From positions 374,610 to 438,609 of the forward strand of contig NZ_BMDV01000001.1 of the NCBI RefSeq assembly GCF_014636095.1: a stretch of 64,000 nt of DNA, in the 5' to 3' direction. Origin of the DNA: Acinetobacter modestus (lineage in GTDB: Bacteria; Pseudomonadota; Gammaproteobacteria; Pseudomonadales; Moraxellaceae). Position numbers and translations under genes: made by a program. Below, piece after piece: positions 1 through 9,702 of the stretch (position 1 is the stretch's first letter; each line of letters begins with the position of its first letter). Under the pieces are notes generated by a model. That model made no database searches, had not been told where the DNA came from, and was given only the letters and a program-made list of their open reading frames with translations.

Positions 1-444
1 ATCGGTCGTGATAAAGACTTTCTTTGCACCTACAGCCAAATCCATTGCACCACCCACAGCAGGAATCGCATCGGCAGCACCTGTATGCCAATTGGCAAGA
101 TCACCGTTGGCTGCGACTTGGAATGCACCGAGTACCGCAATATCTAAATGACCCCCACGCATCATGGCAAAGGAATCCCCGTGATGGAAAAAACTTCCAC
201 CTGTCAGCATGGTGACGTATTCTTTGCCTGCATTAATTAGCTCAGGGTCTTCCTCACCTTTGGCGGGTGGTGGACCAAATGCCAACAAACCATTTTCAGA
301 ATGCAGAAAGACATCTTTATCTGCAGGTAAATAATTTGAAATCTTGGTGGGTAAGCCAATACCTAAATTGACATAAGCACCATCAGGAATATCTTGTGCA
401 ACGCGTTCAGCAATTTGGTCACGGCTGAGTTTTTGATAGCTCAT
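1..444 (-). CDS. pcaJ: 3-oxoadipate CoA-transferase subunit B, PcaJ (3' end outside window)
   Basis: Subunit B of the succinyl-CoA:3-oxoadipate CoA-transferase, which activates beta-ketoadipate in the protocatechuate branch. Only the first 148 codons lie in the window. They start at an ATG 11 bp after the pcaI stop, preceded by AAGGAGA. The catalytic glutamate of this family sits in SENG at residues 49-52. The reading differs from the catJ copy at 33087-33740 in only three residues over this stretch (E/Q, then T/I and S/C in the MLTGGS segment). Position next to pcaI and opposite pcaU says this is the pca copy, and the pca operon should continue leftward beyond the window. Confidence 0.93.
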   Translation of the reverse strand, partial: MSYQKLSRDQIAERVAQDIPDGAYVNLGIGLPTKISNYLPADKDVFLHSENGLLAFGPPPAKGEEDPELINAGKEYVTMLTGGSFFHHGDSFAMMRGGHLDIAVLGAFQVAANGDLANWHTGAADAIPAVGGAMDLAVGAKKVFITTD

Positions 445-455
445 TGTTATTCTCC

Positions 456-1142
456 TTATTGCGCAGCGACAGGTGATGTTGCTTTAACAGCAACCACATG
501 CTGAACAAAAATCCCTGGGGTAATAATGTGTTCAGGATTAAGCTGACCGAGTTCAACCACTTCTGAGACTTGAGCGATGGTGACATCCGCAGCCATAGCC
601 ATGATCGGTCCAAAGTTACGTGCTGATTTATTAAAAACTAAATTGCCCCAACGATCGCCTTTGTGAGCTTTGATCAAGGCAAAGTCAGCTTTGATTGGAT
701 ATTCAAGAACATAGTCTTTACCCTCGATATGACGAGTTTCTTTGCCTTCTGCCAATAATGTTCCAAAGCCAGTAGGCGTGAATACAGCACCTAAGCCCAT
801 ACCCGCAGCTTGGATACGACAAGCGAGATTGCCTTGTGGCACAAGTTCTAATTCGATCTTGCCTGCATGGTAGAGTTCATCGAATACCCATGAATCAGAT
901 TGACGAGGGAATGAACAAATGATTTTACGGACTGCACCTGTTTTTAGGAGTTTGGCAAGACCATAGTCACCATTGCCTGCATTATTATTGACAATGACAA
1001 GGTCTTTGATGCCGAGTTCAATCAGACCATCGATGAGTTCTGCGGGCTGTCCTGCGGTTCCGAAGCCACCAATCATGATGGTTGAGCCATCCCTGATTTG
1101 GGAGAGAGCTTCAGTTAATGAGCTTGAACTTTTATCAATCAT
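456..1142 (-). CDS. pcaI: 3-oxoadipate CoA-transferase subunit A, PcaI
   Basis: Subunit A of the 3-oxoadipate CoA-transferase, pairing with PcaJ and first gene of the pca operon. The glycine-rich CoA-transferase signature GGFGTAGQP is at residues 25-33. I chose the ATG at 1142 (MIDKS, 228 aa) over a start at 1169. It has AGGAAG about 7 nt upstream and matches the start of the paralogue CatI at 32389. The two proteins differ at about 8 of 228 positions by my reading. The gene is divergent from pcaU, so it is probably activated by PcaU with protocatechuate or beta-ketoadipate-type signals, as known for Acinetobacter. Confidence 0.95.
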   Translation of the reverse strand: MIDKSSSSLTEALSQIRDGSTIMIGGFGTAGQPAELIDGLIELGIKDLVIVNNNAGNGDYGLAKLLKTGAVRKIICSFPRQSDSWVFDELYHAGKIELELVPQGNLACRIQAAGMGLGAVFTPTGFGTLLAEGKETRHIEGKDYVLEYPIKADFALIKAHKGDRWGNLVFNKSARNFGPIMAMAADVTIAQVSEVVELGQLNPEHIITPGIFVQHVVAVKATSPVAAQ

Positions 1143-1279
1143 CTGACTACTTCCTGTACTATGAACCACTCAATCTTCATCCTGAAAACTGATGAAATTA
1201 AGCTGAGTGTTTTGTTCGGATTTCTTCTATTTATTTTTGATAAATTTTGATCTTAGTTCTATGCTTCAAAGTGTATTTT

Positions 1280-1314
1280 GTTCGATGATTGTTACTCATG
1301 TTCGATGATCGAAC
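1280..1314. promoter_or_regulatory. PcaU operator: 10-bp direct repeat plus palindrome
   Basis: The decamer GTTCGATGAT occurs at 1280-1289 and again at 1300-1309, exactly 20 bp apart. The second copy runs into ATCGAAC, forming the palindrome GTTCGATGATCGAAC (1300-1314). One palindrome plus one direct copy ten bases away is the layout I know for the IclR-type regulators PcaU and PobR of Acinetobacter. It lies between the divergent pcaI and pcaU genes, so it probably serves both pca activation and pcaU autoregulation. Confidence 0.88.
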
Positions 1315-1373
1315 ATTATCCAAGTAAAATAGTCTTCTTTAGATTAAAATAATGTTTAGAAAATAAATGCGGG

Positions 1374-2213
1374 ATGGAAATCGAAATTATGGAAAATTCA
1401 CAAAAGAAAAGTCTTCGCTTGATTCATCATACTGAGAACAAAAAAATCATTCGACATGAAGACTATATTGCGGGCATCGCTAAAGGTTTAAGTATTTTAG
1501 AATGTTTTGGACCAGATCGACATCGGCTTAATATTAGTACGGCAGCAGAAAAAACAGGGTTGACTCGTGCAGCAGCACGACGTCATTTACTTACCTTGGA
1601 ATATTTAGGCTATTTAGATTTTGATGGTCATTATTATTATTTAACCCCTAAAATTCTAAAATTTTCAGGTGCTTATTTAGATGGCTCTCCTTTACCTAAA
1701 ATTTGTCAGCCATTGCTCAATTTACTTACTAATCAAACCTCTCTGATTTATTCTGTTATGGTTCTAGATGGCTATGAAGCCATTACGATTGCGCGTAGTG
1801 CAGCACATCAACAAACAGATCGAGTAAATCCTTATGGATTACATTTAGGCAACCGCCTTCCCGCACATGCAACTTCAGCAGGTAAAATATTATTGGCACA
1901 TCTAAATGCTGAAGAACAAAAACAGTGGTTAGAACAATACCCTTTAAAACGTTTAACTAAATATACGCATACGGATAGTGAAGTTTTCCTTTCATTATTA
2001 CATGAAATTAAAGAACAAGATTGGTGCTATTCTTGTGAGGAACATGAACTAGGTGTACATGCGGTCGCTGTTCCGATTTACGATTCAAATGCAGATGTTG
2101 TTGCGGCATTAAATATTGTTTCACCAACAATGCGTACAACCAAAGATTATCTGATTACCCATATTTTACCGTTATTACAAGAAACTGCTCGAGATTTACG
2201 TCAAGTGATTTAA
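1374..2213 (+). CDS. pcaU: IclR-family transcriptional regulator PcaU
   Basis: Regulator of the protocatechuate operon. The IclR-type winged helix covers about residues 32-95, with the recognition-helix region TGLTRAAARRHLLTLEYLGY at 61-80. The C-terminal effector domain follows, including HLGNRLPAHATSAGKILLA and SCEEHELGVHAVAVPIYD. The length of 279 aa is normal for PcaU/PobR. ATGs at 1374 and 1389 are both possible starts and neither has a clear ribosome binding site. The gene is divergent from pcaI with the operator at 1280-1314 between them, the arrangement known in A. baylyi, which favours PcaU over PobR. Confidence 0.9.
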   Translation: MEIEIMENSQKKSLRLIHHTENKKIIRHEDYIAGIAKGLSILECFGPDRHRLNISTAAEKTGLTRAAARRHLLTLEYLGYLDFDGHYYYLTPKILKFSGAYLDGSPLPKICQPLLNLLTNQTSLIYSVMVLDGYEAITIARSAAHQQTDRVNPYGLHLGNRLPAHATSAGKILLAHLNAEEQKQWLEQYPLKRLTKYTHTDSEVFLSLLHEIKEQDWCYSCEEHELGVHAVAVPIYDSNADVVAALNIVSPTMRTTKDYLITHILPLLQETARDLRQVI

Positions 2214-2220
2214 TTTATAA

Positions 2221-2254
2221 AAAAAGCATTTCCTGAACATGGAAAATGCTTTTT
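2221..2254 (+). terminator. Rho-independent terminator after pcaU
   Basis: A stem with AAAAAGCATTT on the left arm pairs with AAAATGCTTTTT on the right across a short loop, starting 8 bp after the pcaU stop. The right arm ends in a T run. Confidence 0.8.
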
Positions 2255-2591
2255 AAAATATTACTAACTTAGATTAATTCTTATTTTTTGTGTAATCTCA
2301 AAATCAATTCATAATAATAAAACATGTTATTGATTATCAAAATTCTATAATTTATAGATAAAAATTTGTATCTTTAAGTAATTTTATTTTAACTTTCGTT
2401 AAAATTAAAACTTAACAACAACCATCTAGAATTTAAAAATTAATTAATTACAATCATTTAAATATCTATCAATTTAAAATACTAAAACCATCGTAATTGC
2501 ACACATCAAATTCACATAGTATTTTAAAAACATGAAGAATAAATAAATTTTAAACCTAAAGGTAGATAAATAATAAAAGTGAGATCATAAA
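2255..2591. other. Intergenic region upstream of aspT, no gene seen
   Basis: Very AT-rich stretch of about 340 bp between the pcaU terminator and aspT. I see no coding frame, RNA gene or repeat. It must hold the aspTD promoter, but I cannot pick out convincing -35/-10 boxes. Confidence 0.6.
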
Positions 2592-4277
2592 ATGATTGAA
2601 TGGTTACAGAATGAATTAAAGCATAGTCCTGAAATACTCTTATTCTTATCACTTGCAATAGGATTTTGGATCGGACAATTTCAATTCGGAAAGTTCCAGT
2701 TTGGCGGTGTTGCTGGCTCTCTTCTTGTTGCAGTTGTACTCAGTTTAATTGGTGTTCCTGTCGATAATGGTGTCAAAGCAATTCTCTTCGCACTCTTTAT
2801 TTATGCCGTTGGTTTTGAAAGTGGCCCGCAGTTTTTTAAATCTCTTGGCCCACAGTCCATTAAAGAAATTTTACTAGCAGTATTTATGGCGGTGAGTGGC
2901 TTAATTACTGTACTGATTATGGCTAAAATCTTCCATCTTGATAAGGGATTAGCAGCAGGATTAGCCGCTGGTGGTATGACCCAATCTGCAATTATCGGTA
3001 CTGCTGGAGATGCATTATCTCGCCTAGACCTCCCCTTAGCAGAAATTCAAAAACTGCAAGCAAATGTAGCAATTGGATATGCAGTTACTTATATTTTTGG
3101 CTCTCTTGGCGCGATCATTATTTGTGTAAATATCTTACCTAAATTTATGGGTCGAGAAATTCATGATGATGCATTAAAAGCTCAATCTGAACGCTTAAAA
3201 GGTGCTTTTGAACTCGCCCCTGGTCAAGAATTGGCGATGCCTGAAATCGTTGGACGAATTTATAAAGTTAAACAAGCCAGTGGTCAAACTATTGCTGAAT
3301 TCGAAGCCCAAAAACCAAGTATTACGATTGAACGACTAAAGCGCAAAGATAAATTTATCGATGTATCTCCAGAGATTATTTTGCAAACTGACGACATTAT
3401 TTTGATCGTTGGACGCAGGGCAAGCGTTGTTTCGGTTGCTGATCAAACGGGTACTGAACTCCAATCCTCTCAAGGAATGGAAATGATTATGGATACCACA
3501 GATGTCATCCTGAGAAACTCAAAATATATCAATCGTACACTAGGTGATATTAAAGCCAATACACCCGACTATTTAAAACATGGCATCTATGTACTTGGCA
3601 TTAAACATAACGATGAAGTACAAATCTTAAATGATGAGACGATATTACGCCAAGGCGATGTGGTGACCGTTTACGGCACCAAAAGTGATCTTGAACGCTT
3701 AGTGAAAGAAGCTGGTAAAGCCTTACCTGAAAGCCTAAAAACTGACTGGATTTTTCACGGTGCAGGCTTGGTCGTTGGTCTACTGATTGGTTTATTTGTT
3801 ATACGTATCGGTGACGTACCGTTAACACTTGGTGCAGGTGGTGGTGCCCTACTCTCGGGTCTTTTATTTGGTTGGTTACGTAGCAGAAATCAAGTCCACG
3901 GCAATATGCCTTTGGCGGCATCACAACTACTTAAAGATTTAGGTCTCGCAGGTTTCGTTGCGGCTGTCGGTCTTCAGTCAGGTTTACAAGCCATTCAGAC
4001 AATTAAGGACAGTGGCCTATCACTCTTTATGATCGGGGTTGTCGTGACGCTGGTCCCACTCATTCTTTCAATGCTTTTTGCTCGGTATGTACTGCGTTAT
4101 GACAATGTTGCTGTCATGGCTGGAGCATTATCAGGTTCACGTAGTGCTAATCCTGCATTTGGTGGCGTTTTAGATAAAGCAGGTAATTCAATTCCTACAG
4201 TTCCATTTGCAATTACGTATGCATTAGCCAATGTTTTTCTAACCTTGCTTGGTCCACTGATCGTGGGTTTAGCTTAA
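2592..4277 (+). CDS. aspT: Aspartate:alanine exchanger AspT
   Basis: Inner-membrane antiporter that takes up aspartate and releases alanine. With AspD it forms a proton-motive decarboxylation cycle. The architecture is typical of the AAE family: an N-terminal membrane half (residues 1-185), two cytoplasmic TrkA-C-like domains (about 205-375) and a C-terminal membrane half (385-561). A conserved glycine-rich segment GLAAGLAAGGMTQSAIIGTA lies in the N-terminal half. The length of 561 aa is usual. It is followed after 56 bp by the decarboxylase gene on the same strand, which strongly supports the substrate assignment. Confidence 0.92.
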   Translation: MIEWLQNELKHSPEILLFLSLAIGFWIGQFQFGKFQFGGVAGSLLVAVVLSLIGVPVDNGVKAILFALFIYAVGFESGPQFFKSLGPQSIKEILLAVFMAVSGLITVLIMAKIFHLDKGLAAGLAAGGMTQSAIIGTAGDALSRLDLPLAEIQKLQANVAIGYAVTYIFGSLGAIIICVNILPKFMGREIHDDALKAQSERLKGAFELAPGQELAMPEIVGRIYKVKQASGQTIAEFEAQKPSITIERLKRKDKFIDVSPEIILQTDDIILIVGRRASVVSVADQTGTELQSSQGMEMIMDTTDVILRNSKYINRTLGDIKANTPDYLKHGIYVLGIKHNDEVQILNDETILRQGDVVTVYGTKSDLERLVKEAGKALPESLKTDWIFHGAGLVVGLLIGLFVIRIGDVPLTLGAGGGALLSGLLFGWLRSRNQVHGNMPLAASQLLKDLGLAGFVAAVGLQSGLQAIQTIKDSGLSLFMIGVVVTLVPLILSMLFARYVLRYDNVAVMAGALSGSRSANPAFGGVLDKAGNSIPTVPFAITYALANVFLTLLGPLIVGLA

Positions 4278-4321
4278 ATAAATTGATGATAAAAAATAAT
4301 TCATCAGCTTTACTATAATGA

Positions 4322-5935
<1,614 letters not shown>

Positions 5936-5971
5936 TATTTCTTCGCTAAATCTTCAGTCTACTCAATCTAT

Positions 5972-6006
5972 AAAGCCACGATGTTATCTCGTGGCTTTAT
6001 TTTTTA
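5972..6006 (+). terminator. Rho-independent terminator after aspTD
   Basis: Perfect 10-bp stem AAAGCCACGA / TCGTGGCTTT with a 7-nt loop, followed by ATTTTTTT. It lies 37 bp after the aspD stop. Confidence 0.93.
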
Positions 6007-6108
6007 AAACAGGTTCATGTCAACACGCTCATGTAATATCGATCTAGTTCACATCAGATTCACATAACGCGCTCTAAGCTATTTATAAAATGAAATGAGT
6101 TTACGAGC

Positions 6109-6675
6109 ATGGCATTTCTACGAACTTTAGCCGTTTCAACATTAGCCTTATTTTCCCTAGCTTCGTGTAAAAGTATACCGAGCTATTCATCTGACTATAC
6201 CAAAGCAAGTAAAGAAATCTCAGGCATTGCTTTGACACAAGAACAAGCGACTGAAATCGGTAAGCGCTTTACTTCAGCATTTAATACACTAGGAACACCA
6301 AGTTTTATTAAAAACGCAAGCCAACTATATGCTGATGATCTATACATTAATGACACCTTATCCCAGTTTTCGAACAAACAAGATTTGGTAAAACATTTTT
6401 CAGGTATGAATGAGCATGTAAGTAACGTCAATGTCAAACTTATTAGTGCCATTTATCAAAAAGATTCAGCCTATATACATTGGTATATGGCTTATGATTT
6501 TAAAATGTTTGGTCGCAGTAAAACTATGGCATCGTATGGCATAAGTGAAATCAAGATCAATGCCTCTAACAAAATTGTTTTTCAACAAGACTATTGGGAC
6601 CCTGCCAATGGCTTATATCGTTCTTTACCTTATATCGGAAGAGCCTATTCTTTGATTCTACCATTCAAAAAATAG
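6109..6675 (+). CDS. SnoaL-like (NTF2-fold) lipoprotein
   Basis: Predicted outer- or inner-membrane lipoprotein of 188 aa. A signal peptide ends in the lipobox LASC, with the lipidated cysteine at residue 20. The mature part (from about residue 45) has the pattern of a SnoaL/NTF2-like fold: a helix ending in FIKNASQLYADDLYIND, then alternating beta-strands such as AYIHWYMAYDF, then FQQDYWDPANG. SnoaL-like proteins accompany CFA-synthase clusters in several proteobacteria, which fits the opposing operon at 8.3-15.8 kb. No catalytic role can be deduced. It is the first gene of a short plus-strand block ending in the response regulator at 7652. Confidence 0.7.
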   Translation: MAFLRTLAVSTLALFSLASCKSIPSYSSDYTKASKEISGIALTQEQATEIGKRFTSAFNTLGTPSFIKNASQLYADDLYINDTLSQFSNKQDLVKHFSGMNEHVSNVNVKLISAIYQKDSAYIHWYMAYDFKMFGRSKTMASYGISEIKINASNKIVFQQDYWDPANGLYRSLPYIGRAYSLILPFKK

Positions 6676-6711
6676 TTTAAAATTCAGCAACCAAAAATAT
6701 AGAAAAAAATT

Positions 6712-7080
6712 ATGGACGATAATTTCTTATTAAATCAATTTAGCCATATTGATGGTTTAATTGTTTTGGCTTTGATCGATATTGACGATGGCGCTATTTT
6801 AGAATCGATTGGAGATCATTATTTTAATATTGATATTGCTGCCCTAGAAATGGCAAATATATTTAATATTCAAAGAGAATTAGCTCAACAGCTTGATGAA
6901 ATGGATTATCTTGAAGGCATATTGATTAGCTTACAAAATCAATATCACATTATCATGCCGCTCGAGAGTAACCAAAATTTGTTCTTGTATAGTGTTTTAG
7001 ATCGTGATTCCAGTAATCTGGCTTATGCACGCCATGAAATTCAAAGAATTGAAAGAAATCTTATTTTTTATGCCTATTAA
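6712..7080 (+). CDS. Roadblock/LC7-like small protein
   Basis: A 122-aa cytoplasmic protein with no signal or membrane segment. Its pattern fits a roadblock/LC7 fold: IDGLIVLALIDIDDGAILES at residues 13-32, a central helix rich in Ala/Leu, then YHIIMPLESNQNLFLYSVLD and a final helix. Bacterial members usually act with small GTPases or as dimeric scaffolds, but no GTPase gene is visible here. It sits 36 bp after the lipoprotein gene and ahead of the chalcone-isomerase-like gene. The assignment rests on pattern alone. The ribosome binding site is weak. Confidence 0.6.
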   Translation: MDDNFLLNQFSHIDGLIVLALIDIDDGAILESIGDHYFNIDIAALEMANIFNIQRELAQQLDEMDYLEGILISLQNQYHIIMPLESNQNLFLYSVLDRDSSNLAYARHEIQRIERNLIFYAY

Positions 7081-7139
7081 AAATATATCTTATTAAATAA
7101 GCTTTGAATTGAGTATTTCTTTGCACAATGGAGCTAAAA

Positions 7140-7640
7140 ATGAATTCTAATTTAAACAAGAAAATATTTTTATTTTGTGCCATTAACTTATTAGTAGGTA
7201 TTCATGTAGTTCATGCAAATGTTCAAACTTGTCAGAATGCCCCACTAATCGTTACGGGAAAAGTTATTGGTTCAGTGACATACTTTGCAGAGGATTGTAA
7301 AAAAAACTGGGAAAACCAAAACATACGCCTAGACTTTTCTTATCGTCAAAACATTCCTGAATGGGCATTTAAACGCGCGGCAACTCATTTCCTTAAGAAA
7401 AATATTGCGGACTTCTCATATAATTCACCACTGAATAACATCACAGAATTATATCATCCTGTAAAAAAAGGTGATCTCTATAGCCTCAGCTACAATCAAA
7501 ATAGCAATACACTTACATTATCTTTAAATCAAAAGACTCTCGGTGCGATTACAGATAAAAAAGCAAATCAGTATTTTAAAATTTGGTTTGGAAGTTCACC
7601 TTTTAATGCTAAATTAAAACAACAATTACTTAATCCATAG
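7140..7640 (+). CDS. Periplasmic chalcone-isomerase-like protein
   Basis: Exported protein of 166 aa. I prefer the ATG at 7140 because GGAG lies 7 nt upstream; an in-frame ATG at 7128 lacks this. A signal peptide ends near VHA-N. The remainder fits the bacterial chalcone-isomerase-like family, with the sequence landmarks VKKGDLYSLSYNQ, LSLNQKTLGAI and the C-terminal FKIWFGSSPFNAKLKQQLL. In bacteria such proteins are usually not flavonoid enzymes and may bind fatty acids, which suits the fatty-acid modifying genes opposite. The stop codon abuts the response regulator gene. Confidence 0.68.
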   Translation: MNSNLNKKIFLFCAINLLVGIHVVHANVQTCQNAPLIVTGKVIGSVTYFAEDCKKNWENQNIRLDFSYRQNIPEWAFKRAATHFLKKNIADFSYNSPLNNITELYHPVKKGDLYSLSYNQNSNTLTLSLNQKTLGAITDKKANQYFKIWFGSSPFNAKLKQQLLNP

Positions 7641-7651
7641 TGGATATTATT

Positions 7652-8338
7652 ATGAGCAATCAATTTATCCTGATGGTTGAAGACCACTATGAACTTGCGG
7701 CAACTGTATGTGAGTTTTTAGAGGAACATGGTTTTGTAATTGATCATGCGCGTAACTTGGATGCTGCACGTAATTTTCTTAAAACACAGGCTTATCATCT
7801 GCTTTTATTAGACATAAACTTACCTGATGGCTCTGGTTATGATTTATGTGAATGGTTAAGAACAGACCAAGGTATGGATATTCCTGTGCTTATGCTTACC
7901 GCTCGTGACACCTTAGATGATAAATTGAAAGGTTTTGTTGCAGGCACAGATGACTATCTAGTTAAACCTTTTGATTTCAATGAATTAGTCATGCGTATTC
8001 GTGCCCTAATTAAACGTTCATTAGGCGAAGTTTCCAAAAATAAAATTCAAATTCATGACTTAATTTTAGATAGCTCCACACAAACTATTATTCGTGCAGG
8101 ACTACACATCGAATTGCCACGCATTCAATTTAAATTACTTAAAATTTTAATGAGAAACTCACCAAGAGTAATAACCAAACAAGAAATTATTATTGAGCTT
8201 TGGGGTGATGAAGAGCCTGAAAGCGATGCTTTACGTAGTCATATTTATAATTTACGTAAAATGGTGGATAAACCTTTTCAACAGAAACTCATTCATACGA
8301 TTTCGGGTGTTGGTTTAAAAATCGCAATTGAGGATTAA
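7652..8338 (+). CDS. OmpR-family response regulator
   Basis: Two-component response regulator, 228 aa from the ATG at 7652. A GTG at 7640 overlapping the previous stop is an alternative that would add four residues. The receiver domain has E10/D11, phospho-acceptor D54 (LLLLDINLPDG), T83 and K105 (LVKPF). The C-terminal winged helix has the OmpR hallmarks LPRIQFKLLKILM and DALRSHIYNLRKMVD. It ends 5 bp from the oppositely oriented histidine kinase at 8344-9672, its probable partner. Likely targets are the two convergent blocks it belongs to. Confidence 0.9.
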   Translation: MSNQFILMVEDHYELAATVCEFLEEHGFVIDHARNLDAARNFLKTQAYHLLLLDINLPDGSGYDLCEWLRTDQGMDIPVLMLTARDTLDDKLKGFVAGTDDYLVKPFDFNELVMRIRALIKRSLGEVSKNKIQIHDLILDSSTQTIIRAGLHIELPRIQFKLLKILMRNSPRVITKQEIIIELWGDEEPESDALRSHIYNLRKMVDKPFQQKLIHTISGVGLKIAIED

Positions 8339-8343
8339 GTGCT

Positions 8344-9672
8344 TTAATTCATATATACAACAACAATTAATCCTGTTGTATTCGGCAGTTCAAGTTCAGT
8401 ATGTGTATTTAAATAATATTGACGATCGAACAACTCAACTCTCCAGCCCAGTTGCATACATAGTTTTTCTACTAACTGTAGCCCTATGCCATGTCCTTTA
8501 GGGTTGAGTTTTAGCTGACTGCGACTTAATTCTCGGACTTTTAATTCATCTGGTAGGCTAATTCCAATGCCGTTATCAGCAATGATAATGCTATTTTTCT
8601 GTTGAATAATATGAATACTTGAGCCCTGAGAATAATTTAGCGCATTACGCAAAATATTGCTCAACACCATTTTTGTCATCGATGAATATAATAAACGTGT
8701 TGATTCTGAATCATCATACTGCACCAAGATTTCTATCCCTTTACTTTGGCTCACCATATCTAAATCGTGAACGAGATCAGTAATAATGACAGATAATCGA
8801 GTTTGCTCGGCATTTAGGTTATTGGTCGTGTTACGTGCAATTGCAAGTAAAGTATCTACGAGTAATTGCATGTCTTCAATGGTATTTGCTATACGGTTCA
8901 ATGATTTATCATTACCATATCTTGCTTGGCAGATTTGGACATTACCTTTCAAAATCGTCAAAGGCGTACGTAATTCGTGACTAACGTCCCCTGTAAACTC
9001 GCGTTCACGATGAATAAATTCACTCAGTACTTCATGGTACTTTTCTAATGCCTGTTTTAGATATTCTGCTTCCAAATTGCCATTGGTACTAATATCTTGA
9101 AATGGAGAAGCTTCTTTGTTTTGATGAACCCAGTCTATTTGTTCTAGCGCATTTGCAAGACGGGTAATCGGTGAAAAATAACGTTTCGCACGGCGATTTG
9201 ACCACCATAAAATGCTATACAGCACGATCAAACTAAACATTAATGGCGCAAGACCAAACATCCAAACAATTTTATTGACGTTACTTTCACCAAATACCAA
9301 CAACACATGCTGTCCATTGCGTTCGCCATAAACAGTCATACGATCTTTGCCATCTACAAAAATACGATGCACGCCTTGCTGTAAAGTCAAATCACGAAAT
9401 GGTTGCGGAGGCTTGTTTGATGACCATCGATAACCATATAAATTTTTAGTGTCTGGAAGATCGGCATTTGGATTACGATCAACACGTATCCAATAATGTT
9501 CCATTTCTTGTTCAAGCGCAGTTTTGAGTAATGAACCTTTAATCACCCATGCACTACAAGCAATACCAATAATAATTGAAAGTGCGATCAGCCCGATCTG
9601 CAACCAATAATAGCGATTAAACATCTCACCGAGTGGATGATTATTTCCGTCATTTTGTTTCGATCTAAACAT
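8344..9672 (-). CDS. Sensor histidine kinase at the end of the fatty-acid modification operon
   Basis: Inner-membrane kinase of 442 aa. TM1 is at about residues 23-45, a periplasmic sensor region of roughly 90 residues follows, and TM2 is at about 136-157. A linker precedes the HisKA motif FTGDVSHELRTPL with His-232. The HATPase part has NILRNALNYSQ (N box), ADNGIGI (G1) and GHGIGLQLVEKL (G2). It is the last gene of the minus-strand operon, 30 bp after the methyltransferase gene, and converges with the response regulator ending at 8338. The signal is unknown; a membrane-proximal cue would fit its neighbours. Confidence 0.88.
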   Translation of the reverse strand: MFRSKQNDGNNHPLGEMFNRYYWLQIGLIALSIIIGIACSAWVIKGSLLKTALEQEMEHYWIRVDRNPNADLPDTKNLYGYRWSSNKPPQPFRDLTLQQGVHRIFVDGKDRMTVYGERNGQHVLLVFGESNVNKIVWMFGLAPLMFSLIVLYSILWWSNRRAKRYFSPITRLANALEQIDWVHQNKEASPFQDISTNGNLEAEYLKQALEKYHEVLSEFIHREREFTGDVSHELRTPLTILKGNVQICQARYGNDKSLNRIANTIEDMQLLVDTLLAIARNTTNNLNAEQTRLSVIITDLVHDLDMVSQSKGIEILVQYDDSESTRLLYSSMTKMVLSNILRNALNYSQGSSIHIIQQKNSIIIADNGIGISLPDELKVRELSRSQLKLNPKGHGIGLQLVEKLCMQLGWRVELFDRQYYLNTHTELELPNTTGLIVVVYMN

Positions 9673-9702
9673 TGGCTGATCTACTTACAGAGTTATCTTT
9701 AA

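Noticed and set aside
24..215. Plus-strand open frame of 63 codons
   Set aside because: It is the reverse reading of the pcaJ coding region; the same shadow appears in catJ.
456..1169. Longer pcaI start giving nine extra residues (MVHSTGSSQ)
   Set aside because: No ribosome binding site, not present in CatI; AGGAAG precedes the ATG at 1142.
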